This document shows positions 1-13,404 of a stretch of 64,000 bases of DNA, piece after piece; the first letter of the stretch is position 1, and every line of letters starts with the position of its first letter. A program made the position numbers and the translations under genes. Below the pieces are notes generated by a model. It saw only the letters and a program-made list of their open reading frames with translations, was not told the origin of the DNA and did no database searches. The stretch comes from Isoetes taiwanensis. Its lineage: Eukaryota; Streptophyta; Lycopodiopsida; Isoetales; Isoetaceae. The stretch lies in contig JAJEKV010000023.1 of the NCBI GenBank assembly GCA_021234155.1, positions 9,621,141 through 9,685,140 of the forward strand, written 5' to 3'.

Positions 1-1938
1 TTTCTATCAACAAGAACAACAATTGGAGCAACATGGGCGCTTGATTGTTCACTCGCCCTGAGGTTCCTTAGATGACCGAGATATATCTTTCAAACCAAGG
101 GTCGTTTCCAAAATTTCATTTTTTTAGAGGAAGCTTTCATTGATGTGACTGCAGTAAATGACACCTTGCAACAAACTTGTGCGTGTTAATCTCTTCCATT
201 TTCTCTCGATGTTTTATCAACCTTTTTTTTCTTTAATGGCAACACCGTGTGCTTTGCCCTTCCCCTTCCCTCTTCTTGTGCTTCCTCGAGTATACATCAT
301 CTGCAATTAAAGCCATTTTTCTTTTTAGGCTCTTTAGCGCGAATGGTTAGCCCGCTTCTTTGGTGGTGGTGATGGGCTGCCGGAATCGATGGACTGCTCG
401 CAGACCCCGATGGGCTCCTCTTTGTTCTTCCTCTTCCCCGCTTCGGGCCGGCTTAAGTCTTCGCCTGCGGTGCTTCGAACGCCGCTGGATTATGGCATCG
501 AAGCCGCTCTTTGTTGATATAGTGTGAAATATACTTGTAAAGTGCCGGTGGGTTTACTTTGACAAGTCTAAAAAAGGCTTCATCAACATGAATGAAATCT
601 TTGGGATGTCCGAAATGACAGCCTCCTCTTTGTCCTGACTCCACCTACTTCACTCACAAATTTGTATTGTGCCCATGCGCACAAATTCCCTCTGGCCATC
701 ATACCTTTTGCACTAGGACTGGACAAACATGTAAGAAAGTATGGTGTTGTACTTTCCAAATTGCATTCCCTTGTGAAGAACCATCGAAGCTTGAAGTTCT
801 CAGATATCACAAAGCGAAAGATCATCATCAACCCTTCTTCTGTGGGTGTGCTTTCTGAGATTTTGATGGTCTTCTTGTGTTGTTTTTTGCTGTTGTCTTG
901 CCTCTGCATTAATTGTGTGTAAACACGACTTTTTTTTTTAGAGAAAGCACCGCATAAAACTATTCCGCATACACAAATGGTCTTTAAACAAATGACAAAA
1001 AGAGTACAAAAGAGGACAAAAAGGCCAAAATAACAATGCGCCTTTGACAAAAAAAAAAAACAGGCCTAAAACACTTCTAAAAATCGAAAACGCCTTAAAA
1101 TTTACTTTAGAAAAATCCTCGAAGAATTGTCCTTTTCAAAAACCTAAAGACATCTGGGCAGACTTTGACACACTTTGGCTTTCTGGAATAATTTGAAGCC
1201 AGTATTCTGAATACACTTTGTCGCCAGTGTGTTGAATACACTTGGCTTCAAAGGTGTAAGTTGTAGAGGGACACACTTTCGCCTTCGGCTAAGGCTAAGT
1301 GGTATTCGGGAATAAGAAACAAACTTAGAAATGATTGTACGCTGTAACTTTGTTGCTCACCGTCCATGTCTTCCATGTGGATCGGAATACGCCCCGAATA
1401 TTATATTCGAGTATATCAAGGCCGGGCAACTGAGAGCTCGTGAGACTGAATACGAACCGGGTTGCCAAAATTTCCTTTTAAAGTATCTATTTCGCCTTTG
1501 CTCGTGATTCTTTGTGAAATGGAATACATTTAGCCTTATTGTTCTCGCCGAGTGTATTCCGAATAGCTTTTGCCTTTCACTTAATTGTTACAGAACTTCT
1601 ACTTGTATTAAGTGGGCTTGTATTCGAATAAGAAAAAGCTCGCAGGAGAAAGTTTCTCAAATCTCAATCGCTTTTGCGCTTGTTAAGATGTCGAACCGCC
1701 GCGGAACAAACTTCCACCACCTTTTGTTGTCTCAAGCTCGCTTAGTTCGAGGACACGCCGGGAACAACGCCGCTTTTCTTCAAGACCCATTCGAATTCCT
1801 ACTCTACTTCATCGTTGTTGCTTGAAGAGACACCGAAGTCCAGCACCTACCGCACTTCCACCACCTTCCTTCCAACGGCCACCAAGTCCCTAGACATGAC
1901 ACCGGGATCTCCTTCCAAAGCATCACCACCAGCCAAGC
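1..1938. other. No recognisable gene
   Basis: No protein family is recognised here on either strand; open frames are short and do not join. Between about 1160 and 1640 the words GTATTC and GAATAC recur many times, often as near-palindromes, which looks like degraded repeat DNA. The right-hand part may hold the unrecognised beginning of the DUF7869-type protein that follows. Confidence 0.5.
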
Positions 1939-3405
1939 ATGCTGCCACCACCCTTCGTCCATATCCGACTCACGATGCTCCACAACAACGTGCAAGAACA
2001 AGCTACCCCTCAGAAGTTTTCGCCCCTTCGTGCAAACAAACAAGGAACACACGAACACGTAAGACCGGAGATTCACTACAATTTTCTCTCACCAGACTTC
2101 ACTACAAATGAAGACGATCCCGCAAAGATGTACTCTTTCACACAACAAGCTGTGACACATGGATTTGCAGTAATCCAAACCCACTCTAAAGGAGATATTT
2201 GCAAGAACTCCTTTCGTGATGGTGTACAAGAACAATCGATTGCCACAACCTCTTATGGGCCATCACCATCCTTTTTAACACCGCATTTCACCGCCTTTTC
2301 GGGAACAACTTCACGGGGTCCGCTTTTCCCCTACAAATACACCACTCGTGACAGAGGAGGTCACCCCAGAGTAGAAGTTTCATCAAGATGATGACACCAA
2401 CGAGGGAACAACGAGATTACATGTTCTAGCCAATCTTCAAAGAAATTCAAGGTGGATTTTGGTTTGAGAGCATGCTCCTCAGAAGAAGAAGAAACCTATG
2501 GATGAACACAAAATGAGAAGACTCCCGAGAACTAAATGTCGCTCATTGGGTTGCATCAACAGTTTTAACATGGCCAAACCACGAAAGCGCTTAGAGACAA
2601 CTATACCAATGACATTGACATGCACCGGAATGGCTACTTAGCTTATCATAAGACTGCACCGCAACATCTTCTTTGCACTACATTAACCGCGGAACAAGTT
2701 CGCCAAAAATCGCCATGGTTGTCCAATCGCCTTAGGATCCACAAGAATGCAGCCCCGAATTCACAAAAGATCGACAAAACCCAAAGAATTGATGATCACC
2801 GTGGTCCAAGAAGAGTTGTAACTATGCATGCCCCGGGCCGTTAAGCATTACATGGATGGAGAAATATTTTAGAGAGACATGTGAGAGAAGTTTCAATAGC
2901 AATATGTATCATCTCACGCATAATATTACAAAAAGATGTCTTCAAAGAATACAAAGAGACATGCATTCAGCCAAAGACATCTCTTACTCACACTTCACCG
3001 CATCTGGAAAAGTGAATTTGGCCTTGTGGAAAATTCCAAGGAGACATAGAATGCCGCTTGTTCGAGAGATGCGTAATTAAAAAGTCAACGAGAAACCGCA
3101 GAAAGACGTAGGTCGAAAGAAGTAAGCTCATGTCCTCCATCCTATCACTTGCTTTGAAGAAAAATTTTTAACCCCGATTTCTTTTACGATATTGTGCAAA
3201 TGATCCCGCCGCATATCGTGAACAACAAGCGCCAGAGAGAAGAAAGCTCGCCAAACACGTAAAAAAGCTCGAAACGCCCACTACAATATATGTCTATTGT
3301 AATTGATGGAATGGATGAAAAAAGACAACTCTACCCCATTTCCTAAATATTCCAAAAGATGTGCCGCAGGAATGTTTCGCTAAAATCCACCTCAGAGGGA
3401 GCCAT
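1939..3405 (+). pseudogene. DUF7869-type element protein, 5' part (interrupted)
   Basis: The clearest part is the right end. From about 3250 the frames read ...RRKLAKHVKKARNAHY, then IDGMDE, then after a one-base shift KKTTLPHFLNIPKDV and ending IHLRGSH at 3405. This IDGMD-x-KKT-x-LPHF block is a hallmark of a transposon-associated protein family that I believe is annotated as DUF7869. The LTR retrotransposon begins at the next base, and the protein resumes at 15198. The open frame 1939-2391 is the longest upstream stretch and may be the N-terminal part, but it carries no motif I recognise; 2400-3240 is fragmentary. The start codon is unknown. Several one-base frame shifts separate the blocks; at least one of them falls where a CAG codon (Gln of GMDQ) would be expected. 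Biochemical role unknown. Confidence 0.6.
3401..3405. repeat. Left target site duplication (GCCAT) of LTR element 1
   Basis: GCCAT directly precedes the LTR start TGTGACG, and CCCAT follows the 3' LTR at 15198. The match is 4 of 5 bases. The interrupted reading frame resuming at 15198 independently supports this insertion point. Confidence 0.6.
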
Positions 3406-3547
3406 TGTGACGCTCCAAAGCAGATATATACTTCCCTGTGACGATATTGTATCGCCATCGCCACGCTGCACATCGCCACCCCGACCGACGGTAACGCCAA
3501 CGCGTAGCCAGTGGGTAGCCCCTAGGGGCAACTTGCTAAGAATGTGT

Positions 3548-3725
3548 ATTAGTATTAATGTGCACATTTTCCAATGTACACATTAATGTGGGCACATTTC
3601 ATGTGGCCACTTGATGCCAAGTGGGCCATACCCATAGGGTAATTAATGTGCACATTTTCCAATGTATATACCATTAATGTGCACACATTTCCATGTGAGC
3701 ACATTTGGGTGCACACGGCACACAT
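3548..3725. repeat. GTGCACAT repeat cluster in U3
   Basis: The 12-mer ATTAATGTGCAC and shorter GTGCACA or GGGCACA variants recur several times, with the spacer ATTTTCCAATGTA repeated between them. GTGCAC is palindromic. The same cluster is present at 13560-13745 in the other LTR. Its place upstream of the TATA-like box suggests an enhancer-like U3 array; that role is inferred. Confidence 0.6.
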
Positions 3726-3820
3726 TTGGCCATTATTTAGCCCCTTAAAGGCAAGGGGTCTTTTCCCAATTATCCCACATGCCTAAAGGGATAATTGGAA
3801 ACCCTAGCCACCCCTTTGTC

Positions 3821-3828
3821 TATTTAAG
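3821..3828 (+). promoter_or_regulatory. TATA-like box in 5' LTR
   Basis: TATTTAAG is conserved in both LTRs (also 13832-13839) within the otherwise diverged block CTATTTAAGTAGG-GAGAACCCTAAC. Location about 415 bp into the LTR, after the U3 repeat cluster, fits a Pol II promoter with R starting shortly downstream. Confidence 0.5.
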
Positions 3829-5187
3829 TAGGGAGAACCCTAACTTGCCCATTTTCGCTTCTAGGTTTTAGAGTCCGCTTTGGCTGCCTCAAGAGCCAAA
3901 ACCGCCCCTGCACTGGCTCGGGAGAGAATCGCATCATTAGTTTTCCTTTGATTCAGCATTTCGCCAGATGGTCGAAGTTCAGTCGAGGAGGAACTCAAGG
4001 ATCGTATTTAGGGCAATTTAGTAGTCTAAAACCCCATTTCAGCCTAATCAGTAGGGTTTAGCCTCTTAAATTGCCCATAGCAGCCCTCTCTAGCACTCTA
4101 GATAGATTCTAACAAAAGAACCTAACCCTATGATATAGATTAGATCTTGTTCTTTAGTTCTTCCGTGATGTATATGGATGATGTATCTCCGCGGAACTCC
4201 TTTGTATTGGGAAGGGGTAGAGACCCAAAAGCTTGGTAGTAGATGCTCTAGATTAGCCCTCTAGCACACTATAGATGCGCAATAGCCCGGCCTCGCGGCC
4301 AGTTCTTAGGGGGTCGACCGGGTGATAAGGGTGGTCAGGTCCATAGCGTTGCCTCTGGGATGTAAAGCCCTACCCGGAGCACCGCAGACTACGCATTAAT
4401 ACCTGGGACCGCACCCCGAAAAGTATGAGTTCGACAATCGCTGGGGATAAGAGCCGCACCGCGGATTCCACCGGGATTTCCCGGAGGTCCCGGTGCGTTG
4501 GTTGTGCCGGGTACGGCGTGGCCCCGGACCGGTCGCGGTGGTAGTTCCTTCAAGCGGTTAAAGTCGAAAAGTACCGGGACGCTTGGTGTCCTCTAGTCCG
4601 CCGCTATGGCATTGATCATCCGGTGAGAGAAACCTCCCCACCTGCCCCATCGGTCCTGGGAGATGTAACCGGCTATAGCCCCTTTGGCTATGATCCCGCA
4701 GGAAGCTACGGTCCAACCCTCAAGTTCTTCAACCCATTCCGCAAAGTGTACAATGGAGGGGCGGATGGAGTGGACAACTCCTAAGCCATAAAGCCATATG
4801 TGTAGCCAAATCCATTGCCATGAATTCGCCCCAATGAACTCCGGAGACTCCAAGCCGGCCGGGCCATCCCTTGAGTCCGAGCCTGGGTAGGATTCCTATG
4901 TGATGTGTCGATCTTTTGTTCATGCAGATATGTGGAGGGCCATCCTCGTGATGGTCATAAGGATATTGATGGGCGTAAGCACGACATGTATGTTTACGCT
5001 TCCGCTCTAGGTAGGCCCCGAGGGAGATTTGGGCAATGACCCTTCCACTCTTCCCAATCGGAACCCCGGCCACGCTTGCAAAGTGGTCATGTGGAGGGCC
5101 CTCAGATTAGCATGGAGCTGGTATGGGGATGAACTCCTCGCTTGTGTACCTGCGGAGGGCACCGATAATGAGTAGGGGACGCCACAG

Positions 5188-5199
5188 CGGGTATCGAGC
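5188..5199 (+). other. Primer binding site, initiator tRNA-Met type (degenerate)
   Basis: CGGGTATCGAGC lies one base after the LTR end. It matches the plant iMet primer site TGGTATCAGAGC except for its first bases and one missing A in CAGAG; that missing A is another CAG-to-CG difference. Confidence 0.6.
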
Positions 5200-5317
5200 A
5201 ATGTTCTTGGAGACCAAGAGCAAAGCACTCCACCATGCTCCCAGAGAGTACTAACTCGATAGGATTCTCGCACTTAAGAATGGGAAAAAAATTTTCTCAT
5301 TTTTGTAGTATATGCTA

Positions 5318-5445
5318 AGCTAGTAATGCTTTAAAGTGAATTAGTAATAGTTAAAGTGAATTAGCAATGCTTAAAGTGAAAAAATTAGTGAGCCAAATAG
5401 GATAGTTAAAGCGAATTAGTAACAAGCTTAAAATGAAAAATTAGT
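5318..5445. repeat. Short tandem repeat, about 20-40 bp unit
   Basis: Variants of TTAAAGTGAATTAGTAA recur about five times, and AAAATTAGTGAGCCAA occurs twice. They lie just inside the primer binding site in the untranslated leader. Confidence 0.6.
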
Positions 5446-5460
5446 GAGCCAATAGATGGT

Positions 5461-6500
5461 TCACACGCCGCGCCGTGAGTCGATTTCTCGAGATGTAGAA
5501 ACTGGTCCGGCGCAACGCGTGAGACATTGATCTGAAAACAGCTTAAAAAGTCAAAAAAATCAGAGAAGTAACTTAGTAACTGAATTTCAGCCTAGGAATT
5601 AGCTACAGATTAGCTTTCTAATCTATTTAAACCTCATCTTAAAAAAGAATCCCACAAAGAAGGAATTGAACCTCCCACCCATGGTGGTTGAACCCCCTAA
5701 ACCCCTCGTACAACCACCGAGGGCTGCATCGCTTGTGTTTGAATTATAATCCTTAATTAGATTTAAGCTGTAATAATGTTAGATAATATTAATGGCCAAG
5801 CCTTTAGACTTAGAACCAAGACTTTAAGATAGAGGAGTCGATCCCCGAGCAGACACCAAGCCTCCGATCGACATGACGCTACACTAAGACAAAAATACCA
5901 CTCACTCCCCGACAAGGCGAAATGTACCCGTGAGGCCAAGGAGGTCGGAAGGAAACAAGAAGAGGAGAGGCGTAACGAGCGGGAGGTCGTGGGTCAAGAA
6001 GCAGCTAGAAGGTAAGCGGGTCCGACATTTTGAAGACTCAACAACCGACAAGACACACCAAGGAGTAACTCTAATGAAGAAAGATATGCACTTACTAATC
6101 ATATCAAAGGAGAACCTTATTAATTTCAGAAATGATAAAATTTGTTTAATACAACGTGTTTTAGAGTAAATTATAATCAGATAAAGTTACTTAATTGCTA
6201 AGTTATAGAATTCTAGCTTTTTGTTTTAGTCAAATTGGAGCTTTGAGCAAAATTGAGACGATGTCTCACACGCCGCTACAGATGACGATTTCTACATTTT
6301 AGGAATCAGGGCCGCAAAACATGTGAGACCATGCCCAAAATGCCCAAAACAGCCCAAATCGACCTAGTAAGGGTCAATTCTGCCTAACTCGATGAGTTTA
6401 GTGGAATTACAGCCTTAGATCACTTAAATTGAGTAAGCCTAGCCCAATTAGGACTCCATGTCTCACACGCCGTCAGAGACATTTCTACATTCTCAAAATC
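5461..6500. repeat. Recurrent CACACGCCG motif in the leader
   Basis: CTCACACGCCG (TTCACACGCCG in the first copy) occurs near 5461, 6264 and 6462, each followed about 10-15 bp later by ATTTCT (ATTTCTACAT in the last two). The first two copies are also followed 50-60 bp on by an inverted GTGAGAC, so a long-range stem is possible. Confidence 0.5.
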
Positions 6501-9500
6501 GGTCTCAAGCTAACGCAGAGACCTCCAAATTTTGAACCTCCATAACTTGAGCTACGAGCTCCAAATCGCCTGAAATTTGTTACTTAGGGACCGTTAGACA
6601 GCCTAGAATCCATTTATGACCTCAAATTAGGATAGAAATGTCGAACCCCATCTCAAAATGACCAAAATTGCTCAAACCCTTGAATTGCTTTTCCCAAACT
6701 GAAGTTTGTTTGTAGATAGAAGCATACCCCATTAGTAGCTCAGCAAGTACTGCCTCGGCTCGAAGCTGATGCCTTAGTCCTAGGTAGAAGTGCTCAGGAA
6801 CACCCCTTTGTTATAGTCATCTAGACCTTAGCATAGCAACCCAAGTCCAACTGCAGGGTACACCACCGCCGAGCCAAAGGCATAAACCTTGACCTACTCC
6901 TCTCTGTGGTCCTTCTAATAGAGTTTGACTTATATAGCCACATTGACACTCCCTATTGCCGTGATACCTAGAAAGGAGCTAGAGCCAGAGCTGCCCAAGT
7001 CATTCCATGTGTAGAGATTGGACCCCCAAACCAACTTTGCTAGACCTTAGAGTATTTCAAACACCATGAGGGCTTTGCAAAACAACCCTCATGTCATGCC
7101 ATACCACACGCCCTAATGTCCATAGACTTGTAGATTATACATATGTCTTAGTAATGCCGCCGCCGAGCCATCTTGCTTGCTTATAGAGCCTTTAATATTG
7201 TAGGAGAGCCCTTCAAGTAGACTCTAGGATACACGAAAGCTAAGCTTTAAGGACGGGCCAGAGCCACGACCAGCTAAGGGGCAACTTCTTGAAGACATCA
7301 AGGTCCCGTCCCAACGACAAACAGATAAGGAGAGGAGACCTAAAAAGGTAATCCAAGAGGGGAAGCACAACGACAAACACCTCAACCGACAAACGAAAGA
7401 AACAGACACCACCGACCTATCATCAATCTCCATCAAATGGGAAGAATATTGGCAAACCAACGGCAATCAAGAATGTCTTTAGATGTCAACCTCCTACCAC
7501 GCCCACGAGCTCACATCGAAAGAGGACCTCAACGCTTTCACCAACTCGACGCATGAGTTTCAAATGGAAGAATGCAGACAACAAAATACAGGTGTACGTG
7601 AAGATGTTAGGGCATCATGTCGTTAGCATCACTGAAGCAAGGCCGAGGGGGCATAATCTTCCGCCGAGGAGACAACTCATGGCTAACACACAGATGATAG
7701 AAACCGGAGGGAAGATCACCACTTTACCTTGCAGCCCAACAGCCAAGCAAGAACGCCAACAAAAGGAGTAACCAAGCTAGGCAACCACAAAGCACCTAAG
7801 GCTGACTAAGATGAGCCTCCAGCCCTTGCACCAAGCCAGAGAACTTTCATCTGCTCCAAAAAAGGTAGGAGACCATGAGAGGGAGGAGATGATATCAAGG
7901 AACATTTCGACTGGGGGGCCCAGATAAAGACCAGGGGCAAGACCAAGGAGGAGAATATTCCGCCTTCAAACAAAGAATTCGACCCGTGAAAACACCCAGA
8001 AACCAAAGGAAGGACGGTTTTGACACGCCGCCTAAGGAGGCGGTGACTCGAATGGTTAGGGACCCAAAGGATCTGAGGAGACGACCTAGCCAAAGAGGGT
8101 ACAAATCACGAAAGGCTACCGTATAGGAGCCATGGTAGGGCAATGGAGATGACCACACTTCCAAAAATACGAGAGCCCAAATTTAATGAAGCAAAGACCA
8201 AGCAACAGAGTCGCGACTTCAGTAAATTCAACTCGCGGATTGACAATACCGCCACCGACTAATCCATCCTAGCCACAAGACATTCAAGAATGCCCGATCG
8301 CACAGCCAGGTGACCCTACTCAAGCTCGACAATGGCACCGCAATCAGCAATCTTGCAACAAACAATCGCGATAGGGACGTGATGGTTACCGCATTCCCGA
8401 CTTAACATACACAACAAAGGGAGGAGCATCTTTTCTGGGATCACATCGACGGAACACCGCTCGCGAATTTGAGGTGACTTCAGCCCGGATCGATATAAAG
8501 CTCAATAATAGTAGCAAAGATCTCGCTGTGAACTCGAGTCAACCGTAACAAAGAAGATGCAAAGAAACCGGCGGATCAAACGCGATCGGAGAAGGGAAAC
8601 CTAAAGGAGTATAAATAATTAGGTAGATCTTCGAAGTTGTTTTGCAAAAAGTGGATGAATTAAAAATCCCAATGTAAATGCGATATGTTCATTGTATATC
8701 TAGGGTGTCCACATATATAGTGGAGAAACATGAGTTTAGAGTCATGTTTTACCTGATTTAGCTTTAGATCAAGAAGCTCCTTCACTGACTACCAAAGGAG
8801 GAAGCAAGGAGGCACAACTATAGCCCAAGATCAAAAATGGAAGAGCAACCACTTAGGGAGAAACCACCAGAGGCCAAGCAAACCTTCAACTCCAAACACT
8901 TCGAAATGCCCCCGCGTAAGACCGCCTACCACCCAATGTTAGAATAAGAGACAACACCGATCATGTCAAGATCATCAACGCCGCACTGTGACATCGCCGT
9001 ATGCGAACACTACCCTCTTGTAGCAAAGGCAAAAGACTTTGACTAACTTATGACATGAGTGGCCCTCAACAATGGAAGGAGGAACACCCGACATCAACGA
9101 AGCCAACTAAGAAGGCAACATCTCGACGCACCATAATTCCAACTTGTGGTAATATAGGGGATGTGCTATGACACGGTATTAGATGGAGATGCACTTACGA
9201 AAGGCAACCGACGGTGAGATATGCCCCCAACAATTAGGGTGATGGCTTCGCCGCAACCCTACCGCGAATTAGAAGAGAAGAAGACCATATCTCCGACATG
9301 TGGCAACGCCAAACCTAAGCGGTAGAAGCATATTCGACGCCTTTAACGCATAAGGGATAGTAAATCGGCACCTTCGGGCAAAAGAGAGTTCAAGATAATA
9401 GCCGTGCCATTCAACGGCCAAGAAAGTATATCTAAGGCGTGTACTTCTTCAACGAAGGGTCAAGCCGCCAGAGATAAGGATCCATCATCCCACAATCCGA

Positions 9501-12500
9501 GCCATCGTGAGGAGAGTCATGATGCCTTACTTGCCAAAGAGACCCAAATGCATAGAAGGACAAAGGTCGTGAACCGAAAAGATGGAGAAGTGCTAGCAAC
9601 CCACTTCTTCCACGAAGCTTCCTGCAGGCAACAGTGAGGATCAAAACCGACGAGCACAATCAAAGCTGCAACGGAAGGTACCTCCGCATAAGAATCGGCA
9701 TAGCACCGCGGAACGCGGACAACGCCCGCCATGTGATCGAGGGGATCAAACGTAAGAAGTTTGGAAGCTCGGGATGGAGAACCAACTAGGTGAGGCGAGC
9801 CGATGACTTGCACGCTGCCTTGCATGCAACTTGGGAACCCAAGGATGAACGATTCAAAGAACAACCGGCAGAAGAGAACAACCCGCAGGGAGTATAGCCA
9901 AAGGAATCGCACACGCCCTCAAGAGACGCCTTCAAAATATTTCAAGTATCAAGAAGGAAGGGGAAACAATTATTGCCCGAGAACGATCAAGAAGCGTAAT
10001 CAAATGTCAGCATCAACCACAAGCACACCTTAGTTAGAATGTGATGGTTAGAAAGTTGTGCCATAGCCGACAAACATCCAGGGCCCAAGTATATCAACAA
10101 GTTACCCCTTTGAGTACGAGCCGACGCATAAATAGGGAGGATATGGATCGCCAACACCATTGCACTCGGGAGGAACACCGATGACATTGCCAAGGAGTAG
10201 GTGTCCAACTCGGCGGGAGGCACAAGGGAGACCTAATAGCTCTAGTAGTAATTGTAATTATGTAAGCTTATATGTTTGCATATATAGTTCCCTTTGTTAT
10301 TCCTTCCCTTCCATAGCATAACGCAGATCAAAGGAAGAGATGTCATGCAAGCTGTGGGCGAAACAATCAACATCGCCAACACTCTTTTGGGCAACACGAT
10401 AACGACAAGAGGACTCGACGCATGAGACACATCGATGGAGTCGAGGAAACAATATCGGATACCGAGTCGCCCTTAGCTGCCAAGACAAAGAGTTCAAGAT
10501 GAAAGATCTTTTCAACCACGCCACCTTCTCAAAGCTTTTGAAAAGCCGCATGGAAGATTTCAAGTGATCAACTACACCATCAAGCCACCAAAGAATGAGA
10601 GGTTTCTAGCTTAACGGTAAGTCAACCTCTACTTCAAAGAGCATCCACCGCCAAGGAGAGACCGGGTATCGAAAGCGACTGAAGAACGCTACCTTGCTCC
10701 TTCAAAAGTAACAAGTGGATGAGCTTCTAGCAAGCTCAAGGATCTAAGGCCATGGGCCTAGTAGGTTAAATGTATGGATGGTAACATCCATATTGGGATT
10801 AGAAGGCATTTCCGTGATATTCTCGGCTAGGGATTGCCCCAATATTGAGCTAAGCTGCCAACATTGGGAAGGAAATGCATTAGAGTAACTATAATTATAC
10901 ACGATTGTTAATGCAGACATCCAATGTATTGAAACCACTTGGTGAGATTGATCTCCCTCACCAAGAAGGAATCATTACAGGATAATTGTTGACCATGTAT
11001 AAATCTAGTATCTCCTAAAAAGAATAATCCAACCGAAGAAAAGAAGTAATCTAACAAGTCCCGCCAACTTGTTACGATGACATCAATTGACAGGAATATT
11101 CCAAGAGTTTAAATAACCAAGAAAGGGGAATCTCTAGAATAATAAAATAATAGTACATGCAAGGTACATCTAAAAATAAGAATTATAGTAATCAAATAGT
11201 CCTTTTGAGACAAAAGGAATTGTCGCCATGACAAAACCTTTGTGGTTTAGAATCGCTCTAACCAAGTAGATAACCCATAATTATATTGAAATAAATGATA
11301 ACATAATATGTGCATCCATCTTAGATGGTTATATATGTTAGCTAAGGCTAGTAACTTAATGCGCTAAGTAAGAAGCCGTGCATAACCTCTTTAAGGGGAG
11401 AATAGATATGACGCTAGTGCAATGTCATTGAAGGGTGCAGGACCATTTTTTTCAAGAAAGTGGGAGGGCTCAATCTTATGATTGAACGTATTTTGCAACC
11501 GAATTGACTAACCCAGAATAGAGTTCACCGCAAATGGTCGGGGTTTAATAGAGCGTAAGATAGATAGATAGATAGCTCGGGGAGGCCTTCAACGCGGAGA
11601 CCGACGATAGGTAGTGATCTACACCAACGAAGTGGAGCAAAACTATGGGAGCAATGAATCCACCAAGTCACCTCCAAACTACCGACGCCCAATGAGTGGA
11701 TGCGCTCTAGCCTTAGGTAAGGTATGCGCATGTATTATAAGCTTTAATGTGTCTTATTGATAAGTTAAATATAGACCCTAATAACCGACATAGAAATTGT
11801 TGTAACGATATGTATCATAGGGAAATAAGTTAAATAACAACCATAATGTGAAGTAGCATGTTAATTAATCCTTCGCAAGGATGCAATTCCTTCCAAGGAT
11901 AGCTATAGGTCCTTATAAATATAAATAGAAAATAGAATTGATATACTTAAGTGCATCTTAGGGATATACTTCCAAGGGTAATGCAGACCCAAGGAAGAGA
12001 ATAAGAAACACATCTAATTTTGTGTATGATAATTAAAACCCCTGCCTATAATACAATAGGTCTAAATCGTGGTTATTGTTTAAATAATTGCGCATCTAAA
12101 AGTCGCTAAATATTGCAAAGATTAGAGTAAATATAATGGTACCATCGGAAGTAATGTATCCGATAATATGATAATGTTAATTCATAAATATTACCTTAGG
12201 GTAATTATGTTAATCACATGCATTAAAGGAGCCAAAGAAAAACCTACGTGCATGTCGATTTGTGTAGATTAATTTTATGTGTATTTAAGATAATCGCGAT
12301 GCAACCCTATGCTTGGTATGGATTGCACGCGTTGTTACCGATGATGAGACCACCACGGGTGATCTCTAGGGCGTGGTGTAAATGTCAATGTAGGCATGAC
12401 CGCTGCTCACCGGACGAAAGTGGAAGGTAGATTAGAAAGTCTACTGCCCCACCTAAGTAGACCACCCTCGAGAGAAAGGAGGTCATTAAGGAATGCATTG

Positions 12501-12806
12501 ATAGGAAAGGCACCTTTAGCCCCATATATATGCTTTGATAGGAGGAATCTATCCTTCACGCCTTCACACTGGAAGGATATCCTCCCACCGGGCAACTAGA
12601 GGGGTAGGCATGAGCTGCATATAGGCATATAGGCGCCGTCTCCACGGGCCATAATGGAAGATCCACCCCTTCCTACGGAGATTAGCCATGCATCCATGTA
12701 GATAGGTGGGTGGTCACCATATAACCAAATTTTTGTAATAATTAATAATAGGTAGTGCCCACTCGCTGTGCCAATAGAGCCCGGAGAGGGCAAGGAGGTC
12801 TAACGA

Positions 12807-13320
12807 TGAAGGCTTGCAAACACAAATTTTGTTATAATGTGTTGCAAGGGATGAAGAGTACCTTAGAAGTGTAAATTTTGTATGAAATTGATAAACTTTG
12901 ATTAACTTAAATGTTGCATTAAGCAAAGTTAATAATTACTCCTATGGATTAAGTTATGATGTGATAAGTTAATTGATAACTAAATAGTAATGTCTTAAAC
13001 ATTACCTTAGAGTAATTCTAATAAGTAAGATAGTAAGTAGGCAAATTATAGATATTGTAAAATTAATGCAGATTTTACAGGTGAAGACTTGCAACACAAA
13101 CTTTTATTGGAATGTGTTGCAAAGGAATGAAGAGTATCTTAAATAATAATTGTATATGAAAATGTTAAATTGTGATAAACCAAATGTTGTGATAATGGAG
13201 ACTAATAAGCACCTTGTTTTAATAGAAGTTAATTGATAAGTTATTTCATAATATAATAATGGCGTAATAACGATTTTAAAAATATTATCTTAAAGTAATC
13301 GTAATAAAATGTGTAAGTAT
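12807..13320. repeat. Diverged direct repeat, about 240-270 bp, two copies
   Basis: GAAGGCTTGCAAACACAAATTT near 12807 corresponds to GAAGACTTGCAACACAAACTTT near 13083, and the similarity continues to the ATTACCTTAGAGTAATT end. A partial third copy of that end is at about 12190-12215. They lie just before the 3' LTR. Confidence 0.6.
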
Positions 13321-13404
13321 TATAGTAGTATATCGTATGCACGTTGATTGCGTGTTAGAAGATTCCAAGGTGGGGAGAACTAACATGTCGCTGGACAAAG
13401 ATCA

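Larger units (their letters stand above)
3406..5186 (+). repeat. 5' LTR of element 1
   Basis: It aligns along its whole length with 13418-15197. Shared landmarks are the block GTAACGCCAAC...GGGGCAACTTGCTAAGA, a TATA-like TATTTAAG, the GGTCGACCGGG block and the end GAGTAGGGGACGCC. The two copies differ by many substitutions and short indels; several differences lie at CAG/CTG/CCG words. Confidence 0.85.
5200..13404. other. Interior of LTR element 1, no recognised genes
   Basis: Frames are short in all six directions and no retroelement domain is visible. The part at 7200-10700 is richer in GC and lysine/arginine codons on the + strand and could be a decayed coding region, while 10740-13400 is AT-rich and repetitive. 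A (GATA)5 run sits at 11559-11574. Confidence 0.5.

Noticed and set aside
5640-5725. tRNA-like or Pol III box (GGTTCAATTCC on the minus strand)
   Set aside because: A B-box-like word is present, but no A box, acceptor stem or cloverleaf can be formed; it lies within the LTR element leader.
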